Source of the DNA: an uncultured Eubacterium sp. | Lineage (GTDB): Bacteria; Bacillota; Clostridia; Lachnospirales; CAG-274 | Assembly: GCA_900551755.1 (NCBI GenBank) | Contig: URXK01000006.1 | Coordinates: 1 to 64,000 of the forward strand | DNA: 64,000 nucleotides | Direction: 5' to 3' | In this document: positions 7,686 to 17,300 of the stretch, piece after piece | Layout: every line of letters begins with the position of its first letter | Position numbering within the stretch: the stretch's first letter is position 1 | The notes under the pieces: model-generated | The model's input: only the letters and a program-made list of their open reading frames with translations | The model's database searches: none | Told to the model about the DNA's origin: nothing | Position numbers and translations under genes: made by a program

Positions 7686-9290
7686 TTATTGTTTGTTGGT
7701 ATTACGCTTTTCCATCTCATTTTTAATAGCTATACTCCCGCTGTTAAACACTGCATTTAACTCCGCATTATGTGCCTGAGCTTCAAATTCTGCCCTTTCA
7801 AATACAGAATTGATTGATAAATCCTTATCACTTATTTTTGACTTTCTGTTAAAAAATAGTAGACTTTTCAGCCTTTTATTAATTGCCTGCTCGTCCTCGT
7901 TTTTGTTGATAATATCTTGTAGTGTATTTTCAATTACTGCATCATCAATGTCAGATAAGTAAGCATCTCTAAGCAGCAGCATATTTTTACTGCTAAAATT
8001 TGAATTTAAAATATTCAATATTTGAATATTTGTTATATCCTTATTCTTTACAATTTCAGCCAATGCTCTTACCGTATCATCATTTACATTGTCTGAGCAC
8101 AACTTAACATATACCCTTTCATCAAGTTTTTTATATACATCATTTAATATCACGTTATGTATGGCCAATAAACGCATACTTGACAATCTTTGGTTTAAGC
8201 AAATTGACATTATTTTATTTGATACCCCTGCCCTATATATCTGCCTCAACGCTGATATTTGCTTCTCATAATAATGCTTCATTAAGCTGTTGGTAAGCGA
8301 CAGCGGCACACCTGCACTTATTGCCTTAATGCCCTCCTCCATAATTTCCGGTGAATACTTACTATTCGCAACAACTGCTATTTCAGAAGAATTAAAGTTA
8401 TTATCAAAAGCAACTTTTAGAACACTTAATTGGTTTTTATCAAATACCATTTCATCATCTGTATCTGTTTGACCTGCCAGGCTATCATACGTTATATTAT
8501 AATTGTTATATAAGAGCTGAGGACTAAGTTCATACTCAATATTATTTATAATCGAACTTGCGACTTCTCTTGCAGCATTTAGCAATTTAATAGTTGCATT
8601 GTAGTCTAAGTCTTTCAATGTAGGCATATATTTTATATCAATGTTATACCTTTGAGAAACTAATGCAGCTGCTGTGTCAATTAAAGTTTTATCCTTATTT
8701 CCGAATAAAAAACAATCCACAAGGTTTCTAACCATATCATATTTTATATTATTTTCGGACTGATTTATGTTCACATAAGAAACATTTGTATCAAAATCAT
8801 AGCAAGATTTATAATTGTCAAATGATTCATACGCAAATTCGGTTTTTCGTATACCCTTAATCGCATTTGTAAAGTTAATATAATCATTAGCCAAAATACT
8901 AACCGCTTTTCTTTTATTAAGCTCCAAAGGTTCTTTGGGAAGCATTACTTGCGAAATATCAAAGTATTTTTTAATATTGTAATAAGTTTTTTTACTGCCG
9001 TCTTTGTCAATTTCATTAAGAACTAAAAGAGATATACCTTTCTCACCCTTATAAATTCTGCCGTTAGCTCGTTCAACATTATCGACTGACAAAAGATATT
9101 CAGCATCATTTCTCTGTGCATATATGGCAACTGAATTAAACACGCTGAAATTAATAAATTTAGCAATAATGTTAATCAATTCTTTTGTTTTATCTTGATT
9201 TCTAGTACAATTAACAATAGTGTTTTTTATCATTTGAATATGTTCGGTCTTATTTTTAATCAAATTCATATATTCTTCGCTTACATACAT
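7686..9290 (-). CDS. ArdC/LtrC-like protein with conserved C-terminal tag
   Basis: The N-terminal 120 residues (NRTQ-type helix, FSVFNSVAIYAQ, YKGEKGISLLVL) resemble the ArdC/LtrC N-terminal domain that binds single-stranded DNA on transferred elements. A long helical middle, possibly with repeats, follows. The C-terminus carries SVFERAEFEAQAHNAEL, almost identical to the tail of the PcfB-like protein. No catalytic motif is visible. It is the last gene of the minus-strand transfer block, 12 bp after topB, and starts after AGGTGA. An anti-restriction or recipient-entry role is possible but unproven. Confidence 0.6.
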   Translation of the reverse strand: MYVSEEYMNLIKNKTEHIQMIKNTIVNCTRNQDKTKELINIIAKFINFSVFNSVAIYAQRNDAEYLLSVDNVERANGRIYKGEKGISLLVLNEIDKDGSKKTYYNIKKYFDISQVMLPKEPLELNKRKAVSILANDYINFTNAIKGIRKTEFAYESFDNYKSCYDFDTNVSYVNINQSENNIKYDMVRNLVDCFLFGNKDKTLIDTAAALVSQRYNIDIKYMPTLKDLDYNATIKLLNAAREVASSIINNIEYELSPQLLYNNYNITYDSLAGQTDTDDEMVFDKNQLSVLKVAFDNNFNSSEIAVVANSKYSPEIMEEGIKAISAGVPLSLTNSLMKHYYEKQISALRQIYRAGVSNKIMSICLNQRLSSMRLLAIHNVILNDVYKKLDERVYVKLCSDNVNDDTVRALAEIVKNKDITNIQILNILNSNFSSKNMLLLRDAYLSDIDDAVIENTLQDIINKNEDEQAINKRLKSLLFFNRKSKISDKDLSINSVFERAEFEAQAHNAELNAVFNSGSIAIKNEMEKRNTNKQ

Positions 9291-9301
9291 ACTATCACCT
9301 C

Positions 9302-11356
9302 TTATCGTATAAATTCTTGTGTGTAACTGGGTCTTTTATCGTTTCCTATACTCATCTTAATAACAGCATTATATGTTTGACCCGACTTTTTGCTCTTTAT
9401 ATTTTTTACCACAGCCTGCCCATAAACTAACAGGCTTTTAGCCAATTCCTCATTTATTTTTTTGCCAAATTTGCTAAAGTAAAAATCATTTTGCCACAGC
9501 TTAAATTCACAATGTTGGCAGCCATAATATATCATTCCCTTTAACGTCTTTTTCGCTTCTATATTACTGCCGCATACAGGGCATTTACATATAATTTTAC
9601 TTTCTTTTTTTGCTTCAAAATGCTTGTATTTGTCTGTCCATTTTCTTACAGTTTCAGCTATATTCTCTATAAAATTATCCGGTGAATACAATCCTTTGCT
9701 TATATCTGCAAGCATATTTTCCCATTCAACAGTCATATTGACAGACTTAACCTCATCAGGCAGAACATCAAGCAGATTTTCACCACTTTCTGTAATTATA
9801 ATTTTCTTATTCTCCCTTTTAACATAACTGTCATTAACAAGTTTCTCTATAATAGCAGCTCTCGTAGCAGAAGTACCCAAGCCTTTTCGCTCAACATCTG
9901 CAAGCATTTCTTTGCTGCCTGCCGTTTCCATAGCTTTCAGTAAAGTATCCTCTGTGTAATGCTCTTTAGGCTTTGTTGTATGCTCCGATACAGTAAAATC
10001 ATCTACTTTAATATTGCCCTCACTAAAATCATCAAGATTATTAGAACTTACTTCGTCCATTCTTCTGTTGAAAATTTTGAGCAATATGTCTGTGAATTGT
10101 TTATAGCCTAATTCCGTTATTACAGAACTACTTGTATAATACTCATCACTGTTGTATATAGCTCGGATTTTCACAACGCTTTGAACCATTTTGTCAGAAA
10201 CAGCCTCAAGAACTCTGTATATAATCATATACAACAGACTTTTTTCATCATTCGAGATTTCACTACATCTCAAAATCTCCTTTGTCGGCAATATAGCGTG
10301 GTGGTCGGTTACTCTTTTGTTATTAATAATTGCATCAATATCAATATTAGGCACTAAAATATTGCAATATTTACTTATTGCACCTATAAGTTCTATTGCA
10401 CTTTCCCTCATATCAGATGTTATAAATTTACTGTCTGTACGAGGATATGTAATATATTTCTTCTCATATAAAGATTGAGCTAAGTCCAAAGTTTTTTGTG
10501 CTGAAAACCCCAACAATTTATTGGCTGTTCGTTGCAGGAGAGTTAAGTCATACAATTTTGGAGGTAATGTATCCTTGCTGACTTTTTCAATCTTATCAAT
10601 GGTTGCCACTGTATTTTGTTTATCGTAAAGTGCCGCTTCTGTATAATCAAAATATTTGTTTACACTTTTAAAATCTATACCATTCAATAAAATATGTCTG
10701 TGATAGTATTTTTGAGGAGTAAAGTTTTTTATTTCATTATCTCTCGTTCTTATCAGGTTTAATGTGGGTGACTGAACTCGTCCCACCTTATAAACACTTC
10801 CATTTCCATAAACCACAGTAAATAACCGTGTACCATTCATACCGACTATCCAATCAGCTATTTGCCTGCACTTTGCAGCTTTATACAAGTTATCATAATC
10901 CGCAGAAGGTTTCAAATTTTTGAAACCCTCTGCAATAGCTTTATCTTCCATTGAAGATAACCATAGTCTTTCAATTTTTTTCGTACAATGCTTATATTCG
11001 TAAATTAACCTAAATATAAGTTCGCCCTCACGACCTGCATCGGTAGCACATATAATAATTTCTACATCTTTTCTGCTCATTTGGCGGCACAATGAATTTA
11101 AAAGTTTTGTTTGACTTTTAATAGGCTTGTATAACATATTATCAGGCAATATAGGCAGATTGTCGGTATTCCATACTTTCCATTTTTCATCGTATTCATT
11201 AGGCGAACACAAGCCCAAAAGATGACCCGATGCAAAAGCTACTACATATGTATCATCTTCGTAAAACCCATCACTGTTTTTTTCGTAGTTATGCAGCATA
11301 GCCTTTGCAATGCTTTTTGCAACAGAGTTTTTCTCTGCTATTATCAGTTTTTTCAT
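9302..11356 (-). CDS. topB: DNA topoisomerase III
   Basis: The 684-residue type IA topoisomerase starts with the TOPRIM strand KKLIIAEKNSVAKSIA, has the acidic TOPRIM motif ATDAGREGE and the catalytic Tyr in ITYPRTDSKF. A C-terminal four-Cys zinc ribbon (CPVC...CQHC) precedes a basic tail. It relaxes and decatenates single-stranded or replicating DNA. Element-borne TopB is common next to the giant methylase/helicase in Clostridia ICEs and probably processes transfer intermediates. The start overlaps the preceding gene's stop by 4 bp (ATGA), with the binding site AGGGAGG inside that gene. Confidence 0.93.
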   Translation of the reverse strand: MKKLIIAEKNSVAKSIAKAMLHNYEKNSDGFYEDDTYVVAFASGHLLGLCSPNEYDEKWKVWNTDNLPILPDNMLYKPIKSQTKLLNSLCRQMSRKDVEIIICATDAGREGELIFRLIYEYKHCTKKIERLWLSSMEDKAIAEGFKNLKPSADYDNLYKAAKCRQIADWIVGMNGTRLFTVVYGNGSVYKVGRVQSPTLNLIRTRDNEIKNFTPQKYYHRHILLNGIDFKSVNKYFDYTEAALYDKQNTVATIDKIEKVSKDTLPPKLYDLTLLQRTANKLLGFSAQKTLDLAQSLYEKKYITYPRTDSKFITSDMRESAIELIGAISKYCNILVPNIDIDAIINNKRVTDHHAILPTKEILRCSEISNDEKSLLYMIIYRVLEAVSDKMVQSVVKIRAIYNSDEYYTSSSVITELGYKQFTDILLKIFNRRMDEVSSNNLDDFSEGNIKVDDFTVSEHTTKPKEHYTEDTLLKAMETAGSKEMLADVERKGLGTSATRAAIIEKLVNDSYVKRENKKIIITESGENLLDVLPDEVKSVNMTVEWENMLADISKGLYSPDNFIENIAETVRKWTDKYKHFEAKKESKIICKCPVCGSNIEAKKTLKGMIYYGCQHCEFKLWQNDFYFSKFGKKINEELAKSLLVYGQAVVKNIKSKKSGQTYNAVIKMSIGNDKRPSYTQEFIR

Positions 11357-14300
11357 TTTGAAATATCCTCCCTCGTAGTATCATAACTTACAACTTCATT
11401 ATTGTGTGCATCAACTTCATATGCTGCACTTTCAAACATATTCTCTATACTATAATGCCCGGTTTCCTCATTAGGAATATTTTCACTGTCATTATGGCCT
11501 GAAAGTTCAGAATTAAGCTCTTTAAGCCTATTTTCTTTTTCTCGCATTTCATTAAGCTGTTCAAAAGGTTTTTCTATTTCTATTTTTGCGTCCTCTAGCT
11601 CTTTTTGAGATTTTTCGAATTTTAATTCAGTTTCATTAATTTCTACTGATATGTTTTTTATAGCATTATCAAATCGAGTAAAATTACCATATATATCACT
11701 TCCTAAATCTAAGTCATATGATGCTCTACCCTTTAATTCTGCTGAATACACAAGTCTATTTGTATTAAATCCAACAATCACGTCAAAACCTCTGTAATTC
11801 CCCACTTTTTTATGCTCTGACGGCTTTATAGTCTTACATACTTTGAGTAAAGCGGCTCCTGCCTCTTTTTTGTCTGTATATGTGACACCATCAATCGTCA
11901 TCGACGTAAATTTATCGGATTTATGCTCATTGGCTATAACGCTATCAATTTTAAGATTTTCAACACACCTTTGCAATGCCGAAATTTTCTTAGGCAGAGT
12001 TTGAGATATAGATTTCTGCAAACTACGTTTATTTTCTTGATATGATGAAAACAATGCTCTTAACTTATTAACCTCAACCTCAAGGTCTATTTTTTCTTTA
12101 ATCTTAGGGTCACCTGATGCAATAGCCTTTATTTCTGCATAATTTAATACACACTCGTCAATATCCGCAGCTGACCTAACATATGACTTTGATGTCATAA
12201 TTTGGCTGATAAACTTTTGTTTATTTTCAACGAGTTGATATAAATACGCATCAAACGTATTTTTAGTAACATAGGTGTAAATATCAACTTCTGAATTTTC
12301 ATTACCCTGCCTTATAATCCTACCGTTACGCTGCTCAATATCTGACGGCTTCCACGGACAGTCTAAATGATGAACTGCCTTTAATTTATTTTGACAATTA
12401 GTACCTGTACCCAATTTACTTGTAGAGCCTAAAAGAATACGTACATCACCTTTTTGCACTCTTTGAAAAAGAGCTATTTTCTGTGCATCAGTGCTATAAT
12501 CGTGTATTACTGCGATTTCTGACGGTGAAACACCCATAGCAATTAACTTTGTTTTAACATCATCATAAACAGTCAATGCCTTGTTTTTATCAGGTGTAGA
12601 CTGGTCGCAAAATATAATTTGTGTACTTCTTTCAGTTGTTGTTTTTTTATAAATATCAAATACATTGTTAATACAAGCATTTACCTTACTGTTAGGGTCG
12701 TCCGGCAACATCGGATTCATAAGTCTTTGGTCTAAAGCTATTTTCTTGCCGTCACCTGTTATCTTAGGCATATTATCAATATGATTATCTACCTTACCGG
12801 CTCTGATTTTTTCAGCTCGCTTTGCTAAAGAATCTATCATCTGTTTTTGATATTCGCTTGCCTCAACCGCAACAGTGTGATAATTGGCTTTTGGTGTAGG
12901 CAAATCAAGCATATCAGCGGTTTTAATGTCAGCGACAGACTTAAACATATCCATCAATTCAGGAATATTGTTAAACTTAGCAAATCTCGTTTTATACTGG
13001 TAACCTTTGCCCTCCGGTGCAAGTTCAAATGAAAGTACAGTTTCACCAAAAGTAGATGCCCAAGCATCAAAATGATGTAAATCGTGTCTTTTAAGCTCGT
13101 CAAACTGTAAGTATGTTTGCATTGTATACATTTCAACCATTGAATTTGAAATTGGTGTGCCTGTGGCAAAAACCACACCTCTTGAGCCTGTTTTTTCATC
13201 TAAATATCTGCATTTCATATACAAACCTTCTGAACGCTGTGCTGCTGAGGTACTTATACCTGCAACTCTGCTCATTTTTGTATTGAAGTACTTATTTTTA
13301 AATAAATGAGCCTCATCAACATATATTTTATCAACACCCAATTCCTCAAATGTGATTGTTGTATCTCGTTTATCATCATTATTAAGAGCCTCAAGTCTGT
13401 TTTCAAGATTTTTCTTGGTACTCTCAAGCTGCTTTATTGTGAAACCTCTATTGCCACTATCATTGGCATATTTTGTAGACAATAAATAGTCCTCGATCTC
13501 ATCAAGCCTTTCTTGTATGAATTGTGTTTGATACTCAACCGAAAGAGGTATTTTATCCAACTGCTCGTGAGATATAATTACCGCATCATAATTGCCTGTG
13601 GCAATTCTTGAGCAAAATTTCTGTCTGTTCTCTGCATTAAAATCTGTAGCTTTAGGTACTAATATGTTTGCTGTCGGGTACAAACGCAGAAAGTCAGCCG
13701 ACATTTGAGCAACTATAGCTTTAGGAACAACTATAAGGCTCTTATGGCAAAGTCCCAATCTCTTACTTTCCATAGCACTGGCAATCATCTCGAAACTTTT
13801 ACCTGCTCCTACGCTGTGTGCCAAGAGCGTATTACCTCCGTAAAGAGTGTGTGCTATGGCATCGACTTGATGCTTACGCAATGTTATTTCACTACTCATA
13901 CCCTTAAAAGTGATATGACTACCGTCATACTCTCTCAATCGTATTGAATTAAACTTATCATTGTAAATTTTCACTATATCCTGCGTTCTGTCATAATCAT
14001 CAAATATCCACTCTTTAAAACGCTGTTTTATAATATCCTGCTTTTCTTGTGCTAACAAGGTTTCTTTCTTGTTTTGCACATATTTAGGCTTATCATTCTC
14101 GTCTATAATTCTATCATTTACAACAGTGTTTTTGAGATTAAGTGTATCTTCAATTAATTCATAAGCACTAACCCTTGACGTGCCATATGTTACACTTGCC
14201 TTTATATTATCTCTATCCGCTCCTGCATTACTTATTTTGTATTGAGAAGAATAGCTATTAAAATCAACTACTATTGAATGTCTGTTTCCGAACGCATTGC

Positions 14301-17300
14301 CGTATGTATTCTTATGAAATGACGGTGTTTCAAGCAATTCATACATAAACTGTTGATAGTATTTCACCGGCACCCAAGTAGAACCAAGCTGTACAGAGAT
14401 TTCTTCAGGCTTTAAATCCGGTGGTTGAACTTCTGACAGTGCAGATACATTTATATTAAACTTACTGTCAAATTGGGCATAATCCTTTGCAATTTTCAGC
14501 TTTTCTTTTACGTTACCGCTCAAGTATTCATCAGCATTTTCATACTTATTGGTTACAGGATTTTCAAATATTACTCCTTTTAACTCTGAAACTATATCTT
14601 CTTCTGTAGTTCCGCAAAGTTGAGCCATATAATCAACATCAACTCGTCCTTTTTCGGAAATAGACACTGCCAAAGCCTCAACAGCGGTATCTGTATGGTC
14701 AATGGTAGTATAAGGCTGTATTGTCCTTTTTGTAAAAATGTCAGACTTGCTTTCCAAGTTACCGTCCTTATCAATATTTTCAAGAGCTAATAACAAAGGT
14801 GCTGTATCATCTTCCCTAAATAATGACTTGTTCGTTTTACTCGAAAGTATACCGAATTTTGCAGTAAATTTATCATATACAGCATTTAATTTATTTCGCA
14901 AATTTGATGTATTTTCATCATCATAATCTTGCAACTCGGCAGCGATTAATTCCTGCAATGCTGACGATATTTCTATCATACCTTTCAATCGTTCGGTTTT
15001 TTTACCGGTAACAGGTTCTTTAATCAACCGTTCATTCTCTCTAAAATAAATTTCACCGTCTATTTCCGCATAACAAAAGTTGCGGTAGTTATCTACATTT
15101 ACATTAGGCATATCGTATTTTTCTTCAACTTGAACATCATCAATTGCAGGCTCATAAGTACCTTTTATATTGCTTAGAGCGTTTTTAAGCTGCTCCTCAA
15201 GAGGAATATCTGACGGTTTGCAAGTAACTGCATAACCGTATTGGCTTGTTGTTTCTCCGAGTGTGCCACATACCATTTCGGGGTGATTGACAAAATAATT
15301 GTTAATATGCGTACCGTGTTCGCCAAAGTCCGAAACATTAACCCATTCGGGCATTTTTTCATCAATAAGTTCTGTTATTCTGTCTTTTTTTTGCAAGAAA
15401 ATAATGTCTGCCACAACAGGTGTACCTGCGTTTTTGAAAGCATTGTTAGGCAGTCTTACAGCACCGAGAAAATCAGCTCTTTCGGCAAGATATTTCTTAA
15501 CTTTGTCACCTTTTTTATCAAGAGTACCGCTTGATGTAATAAATGCGACAATGCCGCCCGGACGCACTTTATCAAGTGATTTCTTAAAGAAATAATCGTG
15601 TATAAAACTATCTTCCTTAAAGTCATTATCACTTATTTTGGTTGTACCGAAAGGTACATTACCGATAGCCACATCAAATGTATTACTATTAAAAGCAGTC
15701 TTTTCAAAGCCTTTTATCTGAATATTAGCGTTTGGATAGAGCTGCTTTGCAATTCTTCCTGTTATACTATCCAATTCAACACCATACAGCTTAGATTTCT
15801 GCATACTCTGAGGGAGTAAACCGAAAAAATTGCCTATGCCCATAGACGGCTCTAATATCTTGCCGCTCTCAAAACCTAAGTTGCTAAGCGTATCATAAAT
15901 AGAACTAATAATAACAGGCGGTGTATAGTGTGCATCAAGTACAGACGCTCTTGCGGCAGTATATTCATCATCTGTAAGGAGTGATTTAAGCTCTGTGTAT
16001 TCCTTGCTCCAACTGTCTATACGACTATCAAAAGCATTTTGCAAACCGCCCCAACCAACATATTTAGCTAAAATTTTCTGTTCCTGCAAAGTAGCTTGTC
16101 TGTTTTCGCTTTCAATAAGCTTAAGCGTTTTGATAGAGTTAATATTATCCGTAAACTTTGCTTTTGCACCACCAATACCCAACTCATTGTCGGTAATATG
16201 GTAGTTAGTGACAGGTACAGCTTTTGTATCGATAGCTTTATCAGCAGCAACTTCCTCTGTAACAGGTTCTTTTTTTTCATTGACTTCCAGATTAACATAA
16301 TGCTCAGATTTTTCCTTATCCGTAAGGTAACGGTCATTGTGAACCAGGTTATCCAGACGAGAAGCTGCCTGTATCCAAGACATCTTGATTTCTTCACAGC
16401 CATTTTTCTTGTATCGCAAACCAGTGGAATCGTAGTATTCGCTGCTACCAGATGTGCCAGAGAGTGCATGAGAATGACCGCCTGTACCATACTCATTTTT
16501 CAAAAAGTCTGCCTTTTCCTTGGAAGAATGGCTTTCCTGCCAATAGTTCCAGATACGCCTCTTGCCATCAGAAAACCGACTTCCCTTTGTCATAGCATGG
16601 TTGATTTCATCCTCTGTGATGAAATGTGACATAAGAGGAAGCTGCACCAAATCGGTCTGATATTCACGGAGATGAATATCCAGTTCCTTCAATCGTTTTT
16701 CCAAAGTGGTGACCTTATGATAATGGAAACGCAGAATGTCAGGCTTGGCTTTGTAAGCATCCATAAAAGCCTGGTACTCCGTCTGCAATGTAACACGGAA
16801 CTTAGGGTCAGTCAGCTTTTCTGCAAGTGCGACAATATCATCGGAGAAACCACCGCCACGCATTTCGCTGAGTGAGGAAAGAATCCCCGTTTCTCTGATA
16901 CCATCAGCAAAGTCACTGTACAAATACCACAGACTTGCTGCAATTTTCTGTCGCTCATAGTTAGCTGCTTCGACAAGCTCTACATTGGTTGCGTACTGCC
17001 CATTTTCTAACAGTTCTCCAATTCGTACTGCGACATCCTCCCACGGGATGACCTGAGCATTTTCTACATACTCTGCGGAATTCCCCTGTGCCAGATGAAT
17101 ACCATCTTCGGCATACCATACTGAGATATTATGCTGTTCATCTTTAAGGCCATAACCGCCGTGATAGACCTGCTTTAAAGTCGCTGTCAGTTCCTCAATT
17201 GATTTACCCTTCATATAATCAAGAGCAACCACCATTCGACCGTTATCGGTATTGATACCCAATTGAAGAATACGGTCGATTTCTTTTTGTTCAAAAACAT

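Noticed and set aside
15640..15665. NVPF instead of NPPF as a broken methylase motif
   Set aside because: I recall NVPFG as common in this family of ICE methylase/helicase proteins, so it is not evidence of inactivation.
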